Source of the DNA: DTWD01 sp963662965
GTDB lineage: Bacteria; Acidobacteriota; Vicinamibacteria; Vicinamibacterales; UBA8438
NCBI GenBank assembly: GCA_963662965.1
Contig: OY759970.1
Location: forward strand, 1,364,001-1,428,000
Direction: 5' to 3'
Length of the DNA: 64,000 nt
In this document: positions 17,379-26,314 of the stretch, piece by piece
Position numbering within the stretch: the first letter of the stretch is position 1
How the letters are laid out: each line of letters opens with the position of its first letter
The notes under the pieces: generated by a model
Database searches by the model: none
The model's input: only the letters and a program-made list of their open reading frames with translations
What the model was told of the DNA's origin: nothing
Position numbers and translations under genes: made by a program

Positions 17379-17463
17379 TTTTCGATCGACGCTCTCGTGT
17401 CCCAGCGGCCGGGCGCCGGCCGCGGACGTTTGCCCGAGGCGCACCCGAACGAGGAGTCTTGTC

Positions 17464-18483
17464 GTGATTGAAGTGCAACACGTCACGAAGCGCTACGGCC
17501 CCGTGGCGGCGGTGAGCGACCTCAGCTTCCGAGTCGAGGCGGGCCAGATCCTCGGCCTTCTCGGCCCAAACGGCGCCGGCAAGACGACCACCATGCGCAT
17601 CTTGACCGGCTACATGCCACCGACCGAGGGCAAAGCCGTCATCGCCGGTTTCGACGTCTTCGAGTCGCCAGTCGACGCCAAGCGGCGGACCGGATACTTG
17701 CCCGAGTCTCCACCGTTGTATCCCGACATGACCGTCCGTGAGTACCTGACGTTCGTCGCCCGGATCAAGGCCGTCCCGTCGTCAGACCGTCGAACACGGG
17801 TCGACGACGCGATGGGTCGAACCAGTGTCGACGATGTGGCGGACCGCCAGTGCGGCAAGCTCTCGAAAGGATACCGACAGCGGGTCGGACTCGCGCAAAC
17901 GATCCTCCACAACCCGGACGTGCTCATTCTGGACGAGCCGACGGCGGGACTCGATCCCAAACAGATCATCGAGACTCGCGAACTCATCAAGGAACTCGCC
18001 GGAGACCACACCATCATCCTGAGCACACACATCCTCCCCGAAGTCTCGCAGACCTGCGAACGCGTCGTGATCATCAACCAGGGACGCGTGGTGGCCGAGG
18101 ATACGCCCGACAACTTGACGGGTCGGCTCCGCGGTTCGGAAACGATTCGTCTACAGGTCGACAGCAGCGGCGTCGATCCAACATCCGCGCTCGCAGCGGT
18201 GCCGGGCGTCGCGCAGGTACACGCCGGCGATGCTGGCTCCGACGGTCGGTTGGTGGAAGTCCAGGCTGTCGAGGGCGCCGACATCCGGCGCCAGGTCGCC
18301 AACGCCGTCGTGTCCAATGGATGGGGCCTGCTGGAAATGCGGCCGGTCCGCCTGAGTCTCGAGGACATTTTCCTTCAGCTGACCACAACGGAGGAGGAAG
18401 ACGCCGACGCGTCTGTTGAGGACGACGAGGCCGGCGCCGACGACACACCGGCGGCTGGCCGCACGGAGTCCGACCATGGATAA
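17464..18483 (+). CDS. ABC transporter ATP-binding protein (GldA/NatA-like)
   Basis: Cytoplasmic ATPase of an ABC-2 exporter. Walker A GPNGAGKTTT, signature LSKGYRQRVGLA, Walker B VLILDEPTAGLDP and the switch His in LSTHILPE are present. The C-terminal 110 residues contain the extra regulatory domain and an acidic tail. The GTG at 17464 has a GAGGAG seven bases upstream. The permease starts inside its last codons (8-bp overlap). The substrate is unknown; homologous GldAFG sets occur in gliding Bacteroidota and in many non-gliding phyla. Confidence 0.88.
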   Translation: MIEVQHVTKRYGPVAAVSDLSFRVEAGQILGLLGPNGAGKTTTMRILTGYMPPTEGKAVIAGFDVFESPVDAKRRTGYLPESPPLYPDMTVREYLTFVARIKAVPSSDRRTRVDDAMGRTSVDDVADRQCGKLSKGYRQRVGLAQTILHNPDVLILDEPTAGLDPKQIIETRELIKELAGDHTIILSTHILPEVSQTCERVVIINQGRVVAEDTPDNLTGRLRGSETIRLQVDSSGVDPTSALAAVPGVAQVHAGDAGSDGRLVEVQAVEGADIRRQVANAVVSNGWGLLEMRPVRLSLEDIFLQLTTTEEEDADASVEDDEAGADDTPAAGRTESDHG

Positions 18484-19243
18484 CATTTTCGCGATTGCAC
18501 AAAAGGAACTGCGTTCCTACTTCGTCTCTCCGATCGCCTACGTCGTCGTCGGTCTGTTCGCCGTCTTGTTCGGCTATTTCTATATTGCCAGCCTGACGAT
18601 CCTGGTGCGGTTTAGCGCTCAATCTGGCATGTTCGGCGGTCCACAGAACATCAACATCAATGAGTTCATGGTGCGGCCGCTGCTGTCGAACACGGCGATC
18701 ATCTTGTTGTTCTTCTTGCCGTTTCTGACGGCGCGTGCCTATGCCGAGGAAAAGCGGTCCGGCACCATCGAGCTTCTGCTGACGTCACCGCTGAGCGACA
18801 TGCAGATCATCCTCGGAAAGTTCCTTGGCGTGTTCGCACTGTTTCTCATGATGCTGTCGGTCACCGCGATCCACATGGGAATCCTTTTCTGGTACGGCGA
18901 ACCGGAGCTCGGTCCGCTGTTGAGCGGATATCTCGGGTTGGTGCTGATGGGCGGGTCGTTCATCTCCGTCGGTCTGCTCGTGTCGAGCACGACGCAAAAT
19001 CAGGTCGTCGCCGGCGTCGTCACCTTCTCGGTACTCCTCCTGTTCTGGGTCCTGAGCTGGATGGCCGATTCTGCCGGACCGACGACACAGGCAGTCCTGT
19101 CGTATTTGTCGATCCTTGAGCACTTCGATGACTTTTCAAAGGGGGTCGTCGATACGGCCCACGTTGCGTACTACCTGAGCTTCATCGCCTTCGGCCTCTT
19201 CCTGACGGCGAAGTCGGTCGACAGCGAACGGTGGCGAGGATAG
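18476..19243 (+). CDS. ABC-2 type permease (GldF-like)
   Basis: 255-residue inner-membrane protein with six hydrophobic helices; the N-terminal ELRSYFVSPIAYVVVGLF and the EEKRSGTIELLLTSPLSD motif are typical of ABC-2/GldF permeases. The ATG overlaps the ATPase stop by 8 bp and the GldG-like gene follows after 6 bp, so the three form one exporter complex. Confidence 0.88.
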   Translation: MDNIFAIAQKELRSYFVSPIAYVVVGLFAVLFGYFYIASLTILVRFSAQSGMFGGPQNININEFMVRPLLSNTAIILLFFLPFLTARAYAEEKRSGTIELLLTSPLSDMQIILGKFLGVFALFLMMLSVTAIHMGILFWYGEPELGPLLSGYLGLVLMGGSFISVGLLVSSTTQNQVVAGVVTFSVLLLFWVLSWMADSAGPTTQAVLSYLSILEHFDDFSKGVVDTAHVAYYLSFIAFGLFLTAKSVDSERWRG

Positions 19244-19249
19244 GAGTCC

Positions 19250-20929
19250 GTGGAAAAAGCATTACAAGTGCTCGGGTGGGTTGGCGTCGCGTTCGTCTTT
19301 GCGGCAGTCGTCACGCGATTCGTCATTCCAGACCAACAGGAGCTGTGGTGGTGGCTCGCGGTGATCGGCCTGGGGATGGTGGTGGTCCACACGCTCAGCC
19401 AGTGGCGCGACATCCTGGCGTTCGTTAATCGGCGTCAAACGAAGTACGGTGCGATCGCCACCACCGGTGTAGTGCTGGCGATCGGCGTTCTCATCGCCGC
19501 AAACTACATCCTGTCCCGCCAGAACAAACGGTGGGATTTGACCGCGGCGCAGCAATACTCGCTGTCCGATCAGACGCGCCGTGTCCTAGAGTCGCTCGCG
19601 TCACCGATTTCGGTTCTCGTGTTCGCGCGCGAGGAGGAGTTTCCACGCTTTCGCGACCGCCTCGATGAATACGCCTACACGTCGCCACAGGTCACCGTGG
19701 AGTACGTCGACGTCGACAAGAACCCGGTACGCGCACGCCAATACGAAGTGCAGGCCTACGGCACCATCATCTTCGACTACGAGGGCCGCGTGGAACGCGT
19801 CGTCACCGACAGCGAACAGGAACTGACCAACGCCCTCATCAAAGCGGTGGAAGGCGAAGAGCGGACCGTCTACTTCGTTCAAGGGCACGGCGAACGTGAC
19901 CCGAACAGTGAGGCCAACGCGCGGGACGGGTACAGCGTCGTACGCGAAGCGCTCCGGCTCGACAACTTTGGCGTCGAGACCGTCGTGCTCGCCCAGACGG
20001 GTGAGGTCCCGGCCGATGCGACCGTCGTCGTTGTCGCGGGACCGTCGACCGACCTGCTGCCCGCGGAGAGCAACCTGTTGAGGAGCTACCTGGAGGAAGG
20101 CGGCAAGGTGCTGCTGATGCTCGATCCTCCCGAGCTGGAGGGGCACATTGTGCAGCCCAACCTGATGGAGCTCGCCGCGGACTGGGGCATCGAGATCGGG
20201 AACGACGTGGTGGTCGACGCCAGCGGCGTCGGGCAGCTGCTCGGAACCGATGCCACGGTCCCGGTGGCCGCCGCCTACCCTCCGCACGCCATCACGGAGA
20301 ATTTCAATCTGCTGACGGCGTTTCCGCTCGCTCGGTCCGTACGGCCGATGGCCGGGGGAGTCTCGGGGCGCATTCCCGAAATCGTCATCGAGACCAGCCC
20401 GCGCAGCTGGGCTGAAGCGGACCTGACGGAGTTGGCGACCGGCGAGGTCCAGCTGAACGTGGAGGCGGGTGACGTCTCCGGGCCGATACCGATCGCGGTC
20501 AGCGTCTCCCAGACGGTCGACGACGACGCGACGCCGCCGGACGACGCTGAGACAGACGCTGAGACAGACGCTGAGACAGACGCTGAGACAGACGCTGAGA
20601 CAGACGCTGAGACAGACGCTGAGACAGACGCCGAGACCGACGCGGAGCCGACGCCCCGAGAGGCGCGCCTCGTCGTCTTCGGCGACTCCGATTTCGCCGC
20701 GAACGGCGCGGTCGGCATCGCGGGCAATCGCGACCTCATACTCAATACGATCAACTGGCTCGCCCAACAGGAGAATCTCATCGCCATCCGCCCGCGCGAA
20801 CCGGAAGATCGACGAATCACCCTGACCGCGGATCAACAGGTGCGAATCACCTGGCTCTCGCTCCTGATGGTGCCAGGTGTCATCCTGGCCACCGGTGTCT
20901 ACACCTGGTGGAGTCGCAGACGGTACTAA
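19250..20929 (+). CDS. GldG-like ABC-associated membrane protein with AETD repeat
   Basis: 559 residues: two or three N-terminal helices, a large periplasmic ABC_transp_aux domain (YFVQGHGERDPNSE and LLMLDPPELEG are recognisable), and a C-terminal helix followed by WWSRRRY. A run of eight Ala-Glu-Thr-Asp units (about residues 433-465) comes from a 12-bp tandem array just before the last conserved segment VFGDSDFAANG. Start is GTG with GGAG 7 bp upstream. It probably works with the ATPase and permease before it. Confidence 0.82.
   Translation: MEKALQVLGWVGVAFVFAAVVTRFVIPDQQELWWWLAVIGLGMVVVHTLSQWRDILAFVNRRQTKYGAIATTGVVLAIGVLIAANYILSRQNKRWDLTAAQQYSLSDQTRRVLESLASPISVLVFAREEEFPRFRDRLDEYAYTSPQVTVEYVDVDKNPVRARQYEVQAYGTIIFDYEGRVERVVTDSEQELTNALIKAVEGEERTVYFVQGHGERDPNSEANARDGYSVVREALRLDNFGVETVVLAQTGEVPADATVVVVAGPSTDLLPAESNLLRSYLEEGGKVLLMLDPPELEGHIVQPNLMELAADWGIEIGNDVVVDASGVGQLLGTDATVPVAAAYPPHAITENFNLLTAFPLARSVRPMAGGVSGRIPEIVIETSPRSWAEADLTELATGEVQLNVEAGDVSGPIPIAVSVSQTVDDDATPPDDAETDAETDAETDAETDAETDAETDAETDAETDAEPTPREARLVVFGDSDFAANGAVGIAGNRDLILNTINWLAQQENLIAIRPREPEDRRITLTADQQVRITWLSLLMVPGVILATGVYTWWSRRRY
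20546..20641. repeat. 12-bp tandem repeat encoding AETD
   Basis: Seven perfect copies of GCTGAGACAGAC (20546-20629) and one degenerate copy (20630-20641). Each unit adds four residues, so length changes are in frame. On the opposite strand the same array yields an artificial SVCL repeat that should be ignored. Confidence 0.95.
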
Positions 20930-20931
20930 CG

Positions 20932-22332
20932 ATGCGAGGCTTGCGCTCAACCGCGTTCATGCTCGTGCTGTTCCTGGCGCTTGTGGGCTACGCGTACTTC
21001 ATCGAATCTGAGCGTCCGCCGGCGTCGGAGGCTGACGCGGCCGAGCAGGCGTTTGATATCGAGGCCGATACGATCGTCTCGCTCGTGGTCACGGCGGACA
21101 ATGGCGACGTCACCGAGGTGAGTCGTGAGGCGCCGGGCGGCGACGCCTGGACCGTGACGGCGCCGTTCGCCGCCGCCGCCGATGGGAACGCCGCCTCGGC
21201 GATCGCCCGCAGCGTGGCGTCACTCGAAATCCGCCGCGTCCTTGAGGACGAGGCGTCCGACCTGTCGCTCTACGGCCTCACCGAGCCCGCCTTCGCCGTC
21301 GCGTTTGGCTCAGACGATGGTCCGACCGCAACGCTCGTTGTCGGTGACGAGACCCCGACCGGTTCCGATCGCTATGCGACCGTTCGCGGAAACGGGCGGG
21401 TGTTCCTCATCGCGAGCTTCGTGGAATCGACACTCAACCGGACCTCCTTCGACCTGCGGGACCGATCACTGCTGGAGTTCACCGGGCCGGATGTCGGCGG
21501 GCTGGTCATCGAGCAAGACGATTCGATGATCCGGTTCGACAAGGCCGAGGGCGAGTGGCGCCTCGTCGAACCGGTCGGCACCCGGGCAGACTTTGGCGTG
21601 GTGGAGGGCCTGGTGGGTCGCATCGGCTCGGCCGAAATGGTGGCCGTCGAACGCGAGTCCGTCGACGCGGAACAGGACGATGATCTCGAGCCGTTCGGCC
21701 TCGAGACTCCGCGCATGACCGTGACGGTGGAGACCGGAGACGACAGTCATGTCCTGCTGCTCGGCGACGAAAGTCCGGACTCGACCGTCTACGGCCGGGA
21801 CGGATCTCGGTCGATCGTGTTCACCGTGGATGCCGCGCTATTCGACGATCTCGCTCGAGACACCAGCACCTACCGCAAGAAAGACCTGTTCGACTTCCGC
21901 CCGTTCAACGCGACGGCCGTCGCACTCGTGCGCGACGGCGAGACGCACCGCTTCGAACAGGGATCCGCCCAGGACGCAGACGACGAGGAGGATGACGTCG
22001 GAAGTGGAGAGGTCTGGCGACGCGTCGAACCCGATCCTGGCCCGGTCGAGCAGCCCGCGATCGACGACCTGCTCTCGAAGCTGTCTGGTCTGAGGGCCGA
22101 ATCGTTCGTCGAGCGCCGGGCGGGTACGGGCCTCGATGCCCCGCTGGCCACGATCACCGTCACCTTTGGCGACGCACAGGAAGAACGTGTGACGATCGGC
22201 CGCTCCGGCGACACCACGCACGCCGCGCATGGCGATGAGCCTGGAGCCGCGGTCGTGGACGGCGCCGCCGTCGATGCGGCGCTCGAGGCTCTCGACACCG
22301 TCGCGGCGGCGCCACCCGGCGCCACGCCGTAA
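20932..22332 (+). CDS. DUF4340 domain-containing membrane protein
   Basis: 466 residues with one N-terminal helix (MRGLRSTAFMLVLFLALVGYAYF) and repeated modules of the DUF4340 type, in which LYGLTEPAF and LEPFGLETPRMTV are the recurring motifs. It probably resides in the periplasm and accompanies Gld-like ABC genes in many genomes, but its molecular role is unknown. ATG 20932 lies two bases after the previous stop. The linker near residues 350-365 is strongly acidic. Confidence 0.8.
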   Translation: MRGLRSTAFMLVLFLALVGYAYFIESERPPASEADAAEQAFDIEADTIVSLVVTADNGDVTEVSREAPGGDAWTVTAPFAAAADGNAASAIARSVASLEIRRVLEDEASDLSLYGLTEPAFAVAFGSDDGPTATLVVGDETPTGSDRYATVRGNGRVFLIASFVESTLNRTSFDLRDRSLLEFTGPDVGGLVIEQDDSMIRFDKAEGEWRLVEPVGTRADFGVVEGLVGRIGSAEMVAVERESVDAEQDDDLEPFGLETPRMTVTVETGDDSHVLLLGDESPDSTVYGRDGSRSIVFTVDAALFDDLARDTSTYRKKDLFDFRPFNATAVALVRDGETHRFEQGSAQDADDEEDDVGSGEVWRRVEPDPGPVEQPAIDDLLSKLSGLRAESFVERRAGTGLDAPLATITVTFGDAQEERVTIGRSGDTTHAAHGDEPGAAVVDGAAVDAALEALDTVAAAPPGATP

Positions 22333-22356
22333 GGAGCCCGTTAAGCTTAGGAGCCC

Positions 22357-23931
22357 GTGCCAGACGACCTCGCGCGGCCACTCAGGCAACCGTCTCGCGC
22401 CGCGGTGGCCTGCGCGATGCTCGTCGCCGCGACCGTCGCCGGCTGTGCGGCCCGCGCACCGTCGACGCCGAGATTTCCGGGCTCCCTCCCCCCATCCGTT
22501 GCCGGCGACCGCACCGGGGCACGACTCAGCGACAGCCTCGACGAGGCTTTGCTGGCACCGGCGCTACGCGGCGTGCTGTGGGGCGTGGAGGTCAGGTCGC
22601 TCGACCGCGACGAACAGCTCTACAGCCGCAATCCGCACGTCTTGATGATGCCGGCGTCGGCCATGAAGATCGTCACCCTCGCGGTCGCTGTGCACCATCT
22701 GGGGTGGGACGACCGATTCGAGACGAGACTGCTGTCACGCGGCCGCGTTGACGACGGTGTGCTGCATGGCGACCTTGTCATCCGCGGCAGCGGCGACCCG
22801 ACTCTCGACGACGAGGTGCTTCGCTCCTGGGCCCGGGAGCTCCGCGCCCGCGGCGTGCATCGAATCACCGGGCGCATCATCGGGGACGACCGCCTCATGC
22901 TCGGTGGTGGCGAGACGCATGGCGCCGCGGCGGTCGGGTTTGGCGCCGGCTGGTCGTGGGACGACCTCGCACTCGGGTTTGCCGCGCCGGTCGGGCCACT
23001 TCAGTACCGGGAGAACGTCATCGAGATTCGTGTCGAGCCAGGCGGCGCGGCCGGTTCGCCGGCGTCCGCGAGTATCCAGACGCCGGGATCGGCGCTGAGG
23101 CTCGACAACCAGGTCAGCACCACGGCGCGCGACGAACCGAGCCTCGTGCTGCTTCGGCGGGCTCCGGGCGATCAGACGCTGGTGGTAGCCGGGCACATCG
23201 CCGCCGGGGCAGACGCTATCCTGCGCGCAGCCTCGGTAGACAACCCCACCCGCTTTCTCGTGCATGCGCTACGAGCAGCGCTGGAGCAACACGGCGTAGC
23301 GGTCGGCGGACCGGCGGTCGACATCGACGAGATTCCAGCCGGAGAGCTGACCTCAACCAACCACGGCGTGCAGACACTGATCCATCACCAGTCGGCGCCG
23401 CTGTCCACGATCGCGGTCACCATGATGAAGCGGAGTCAGAACATGTTCGCGGAGTCGATGCTGCTCCGACTTGGCGTGGTACTGCGCAGCGATGCGCGCG
23501 CGGGTTCCTCGGTGGTTGCAGAGACACTCGCTGAGTGGGGCATCGGGCGAAACCGGGCCATCGTCGCCGACGGCTCCGGTCTCTCCCGGTACAACTATCT
23601 GACGGTTACCGCGTTGGCCGACGTACTCACGCGCGTGCACGAACGCCAGGGGGATCACACCTACTTCTCCGCGGCCCTGCCGGTGGCTGGCCGCGACGGC
23701 ACACTGGAGAACAGACTGACGGGAACGGCGGCGGAGGGCAATGCCCGCGCCAAGACCGGGTCGATGTCTCAGGTGCGCTCGCTGGCTGGGCTGGTCCGAA
23801 CGGCCGACGGAGAGCAACTCGTGTTCGCGGTCATCGCCAATAACTTTGGCGTGGACGCGGCGGACGTGACCGACGCCATCGATGCAACCATCGCTACGCT
23901 TGCGACGTTGTCACGTCCGCTTGCGCCCTAA
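22357..23931 (+). CDS. dacB: D-alanyl-D-alanine carboxypeptidase/endopeptidase (PBP4 type)
   Basis: Periplasmic penicillin-binding protein that trims and cleaves peptidoglycan cross-links. Active-site motifs: SAMK (SxxK) in MPASAMKIVT, SQN (SxN) in MKRSQNMFAE, and KTG in AKTGSMS. The N-terminus has a signal with VAGC, so it may be a lipoprotein. The long insertion domain typical of class C PBP4 lies between the first two motifs. The length of 524 residues is normal. It follows the DUF4340 gene by 24 bp. Confidence 0.92.
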   Translation: MPDDLARPLRQPSRAAVACAMLVAATVAGCAARAPSTPRFPGSLPPSVAGDRTGARLSDSLDEALLAPALRGVLWGVEVRSLDRDEQLYSRNPHVLMMPASAMKIVTLAVAVHHLGWDDRFETRLLSRGRVDDGVLHGDLVIRGSGDPTLDDEVLRSWARELRARGVHRITGRIIGDDRLMLGGGETHGAAAVGFGAGWSWDDLALGFAAPVGPLQYRENVIEIRVEPGGAAGSPASASIQTPGSALRLDNQVSTTARDEPSLVLLRRAPGDQTLVVAGHIAAGADAILRAASVDNPTRFLVHALRAALEQHGVAVGGPAVDIDEIPAGELTSTNHGVQTLIHHQSAPLSTIAVTMMKRSQNMFAESMLLRLGVVLRSDARAGSSVVAETLAEWGIGRNRAIVADGSGLSRYNYLTVTALADVLTRVHERQGDHTYFSAALPVAGRDGTLENRLTGTAAEGNARAKTGSMSQVRSLAGLVRTADGEQLVFAVIANNFGVDAADVTDAIDATIATLATLSRPLAP

Positions 23932-23975
23932 ACCTCATTCGGGCGACCGAGCGGCGTGGGGCGTTGGGGCCTCCG

Positions 23976-24548
23976 CTATTGCTGTCCGCTGATATCAATG
24001 CCCGCTTGAATCGCCGGGAGTCCAACGTTGGCGGCCGTCGACATCGCCGCGGCACCAAGGTTCGCCCCCAGTGCCGCGAGCACCGGAGCCGTATTCGACA
24101 GCACGACAAAGGTCGCGACCGTCTCGCCGGCGACAACCGTCACGACCTCACCAACCGCCTTGACTCGGTCTCCACGGTCGACGAGCTCGACCACATAGGT
24201 GCCATCGTCGATGTCGACGAAGACGAACTCGCCGTGCTCATTCCCGTCGCTCACCGCGGCAACGCGACCCGAGAGCACATTCCGCAGGTGGAGGCGCGGA
24301 TTCGGAATCGGCTCGTGATCTGATGTCCATGCGACGCCCACGATGTTGACGCCGCGGACCGATGCCGACACTGGGGGGACAGCGCGACGCGCGCGCGCGG
24401 CAAGGGCCGCAGCCCGGCGCCGGGCGACGACGTTCTCGGCGCCCTCAATCTGCTGAGCCATGGCGACCGGCACGAGTCCGGCGGTCATCATCACCGCTCC
24501 GACGAAGCCGGCCGCAATCCGTGTAAGTGTCTTCTTCGTACTCGGCAT
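23976..24548 (-). CDS. Exported protein with carboxypeptidase-regulatory-like domain
   Basis: A 190-residue secreted protein of unknown function. ATG 24548 has AGGAG six bases upstream. The signal peptide ends VAMA before QQIEG. Residues 60-150 read as a transthyretin/CarboxypepD_reg-like beta-sandwich (HLRNVLSGRVAAVSDGNEHGEFVFVDIDDGTYVVELVD), and the C-terminus is Ala/Gly-rich with a hydrophobic stretch. It converges on dacB. The 239 bp upstream, towards queC, have lower GC than the genes around them and may hold its promoter, but no clear -35/-10 pair was found. Confidence 0.72.
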   Translation of the reverse strand: MPSTKKTLTRIAAGFVGAVMMTAGLVPVAMAQQIEGAENVVARRRAAALAARARRAVPPVSASVRGVNIVGVAWTSDHEPIPNPRLHLRNVLSGRVAAVSDGNEHGEFVFVDIDDGTYVVELVDRGDRVKAVGEVVTVVAGETVATFVVLSNTAPVLAALGANLGAAAMSTAANVGLPAIQAGIDISGQQ

Positions 24549-24787
24549 CTCTGTCTCCTTCGAACGATGCGGACGATGCCCGTCACCGCTCGATTCCCTC
24601 CATGTCCAAGGTCGATTCCACTGCAGACATAATTCTTTAAGTAGTTGTATTGCAATCACTTATGGTCTTGCCAGTGTGGGACTGAAGCCGTTCCCTGCTA
24701 TTGGTGTGTTCCAACTCTGAACACGAAACCCCCATTCTGAAGGCGGACCCCCAAATTTGTTCGCGAGAGAGTAGCAGTCAGCCCTGA

Positions 24788-25519
24788 CTAACCTAAGCTC
24801 GGGTCGGCGACGCCGACCTCCGAAAAGCCCTTGGCGCGAAGCTGACAGCTGTCGCAGCGCCCGCAGGGGGCACCATCGGGCTTCGGATCGTAGCAGCTGT
24901 GCGTCAGCCCGTAGTCGAGCCCCAGGCGGCGTCCTTGGCGAATGATGTCGGCTTTCGTCATGTCTACCAGCGGCGCGCGAATCCGAAAGGGTTCGCCCTC
25001 GACGCCCACGCGGGTCCCTAGCGAAGCGAGTTGCTCGAACGCGGCAATGTATTCAGGCCGACAATCGGGGTAGCCGGAGTAGTCGAGTGCGTTGACACCG
25101 ATCACGAGATCCCGCGCGCTTACCGACTCGGCCCACGCCAACGCGAGCGCGAGCAACACGGTATTCCGCGCCGGCACATAGGTCACTGGGATGTGGGCGC
25201 GGTCTTGGTCCCGATCCAACGGTCGGTCCTTCGGCACCGCGCCGTGCCCCGTCAAGGCCGATCCCCCGAGCGAGGCGAGGTCGACCGACAACTCCCGATG
25301 CGCGACGACACCGAGCGCCCGCGCCACACGACGAGCCGCCGCGAGCTCTTGCGCGTGGACCTGTCCGTAGCGAACGGTCAGTGCATAGAGATCACAGCCG
25401 TCCTGCTTGACGAGCGCCGCCGCCGTGTACGAGTCGAGGCCGCCGCTGAGGAGAACGACCGCGCGTGTCGACGGCAGGCCGGATGCATCGCCGGGGGAAT
25501 ACAGTGGGACTCTCACCAC
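24788..25519 (-). CDS. queC: 7-cyano-7-deazaguanine synthase
   Basis: ATP-dependent conversion of CDG to preQ0 in queuosine synthesis. The PP-loop VLLSGGLDSYTAA and the zinc site in CYDPKPDGAPCGRCDSC are visible. The GTG at 25519 has AGGAG three to four bases away, at the end of queE. The 243-residue length is a little above the common 220-230. queE lies directly upstream with a 6-bp gap. Confidence 0.94.
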   Translation of the reverse strand: MVRVPLYSPGDASGLPSTRAVVLLSGGLDSYTAAALVKQDGCDLYALTVRYGQVHAQELAAARRVARALGVVAHRELSVDLASLGGSALTGHGAVPKDRPLDRDQDRAHIPVTYVPARNTVLLALALAWAESVSARDLVIGVNALDYSGYPDCRPEYIAAFEQLASLGTRVGVEGEPFRIRAPLVDMTKADIIRQGRRLGLDYGLTHSCYDPKPDGAPCGRCDSCQLRAKGFSEVGVADPSLG

Positions 25520-25525
25520 CGGCTC

Positions 25526-26167
25526 CTACACGCCGCGGGCGTCGGCCCCCCACAAGTACTTGTGAAGCTGAACCTGTACGCGAACCGGCAGGCGGTCGGC
25601 GAGCACCCAGTCGGCAAGCTCGGCTGGATCGAGCTCCGCATGCACCGGAGAGAACAAGACGCTCGCACACCGCGCGGCCAACCCGTAGCGCCCGACGACA
25701 TCACGCGCAAAGTCGTAATCGGCACGGTCTTGAATCACGAACTTCACCTGATCGTGTTGGGCCAGGCGCTCGAGATTCGACCAGGCATTGCGAGACGCCT
25801 CTCCGCTGCCAGGACACTTGACATCGACGACTTTGACGACCTCCTCCGGCACGTCGGAGACGTCGATGTGACCGCCGGTCTCCAGCAACACCGTCTTTCC
25901 CGATTCGAGCAGCCGCTGCATCAGCGGGTAGACGTCCGGCTGCAGCAGCGGCTCCCCCCCGGTGACCTCGACCAGCGAGCACCTAAACGATTCCACACGG
26001 GCGACCACCTCGTCGACCGGCGTCGCCGTACCTGCGTCGAAGGCGTACGGCGTATCGCACCAGCGACACCGCAAGTCACACGCGGTCAAACGGACGAAGA
26101 CGCACGGCTGGCCGGCAAAACTCGACTCACCCTGGATCGAGAAGAAGATCTCGTTGACGATCAGCAT
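25526..26167 (-). CDS. queE: 7-carboxy-7-deazaguanine synthase
   Basis: Radical SAM enzyme forming CDG from CPH4. ATG 26167 gives MLIVNEIFFSIQGES, the normal start, with 213 residues. The radical SAM cysteines are in TACDLRCRWCDTPY (CxxxCxxC), and the GGEPLLQ glycine-rich motif follows. A longer open reading upstream would run through the dispersed repeat and is rejected. queC is coupled downstream; queA is far away at 39.1 kb, and queD was not found in this window. Confidence 0.93.
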   Translation of the reverse strand: MLIVNEIFFSIQGESSFAGQPCVFVRLTACDLRCRWCDTPYAFDAGTATPVDEVVARVESFRCSLVEVTGGEPLLQPDVYPLMQRLLESGKTVLLETGGHIDVSDVPEEVVKVVDVKCPGSGEASRNAWSNLERLAQHDQVKFVIQDRADYDFARDVVGRYGLAARCASVLFSPVHAELDPAELADWVLADRLPVRVQVQLHKYLWGADARGV

Positions 26168-26181
26168 CAGCTTTAAGTTTA

Positions 26182-26285
26182 GACGGGGTCTGCGACCCCG
26201 AGCCCAGCCGCCGGCCCTCGCGGGGACCCCGGGGACCCCGCCGCCCCACTCCGTGCCGGCGGGCGCGCGCCGTGCGCGCCCCTGG
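26182..26285 (+). repeat. Dispersed two-hairpin repeat, copy A
   Basis: Starts GACGGGGTCTGCGACCCC, carries the core GGGGACCCC and GCCCCACTCCG, and ends GCGCGCCGTGCGCGCCC. It lies between the divergent queE and DUF72 genes, so it may sit within their 5' regions. Confidence 0.78.
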
Positions 26286-26314
26286 TCATTCTCCCACGGG
26301 GCTGCCACGCTAAA

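Noticed and set aside
20546..20641. CRISPR-like array
   Set aside because: Units of 12 bp follow each other without spacers and lie in frame in a coding gene.
19601..20950. Minus-strand frame with a run of SVCL repeats
   Set aside because: The run is only the reverse reading of the AETD array in the GldG-like gene; the rest has no protein character.
24600..24720. Sigma-54 promoter before the exported protein at 23976
   Set aside because: A GG and a GC can be found on the minus strand, but they are 18 rather than 10 bases apart.
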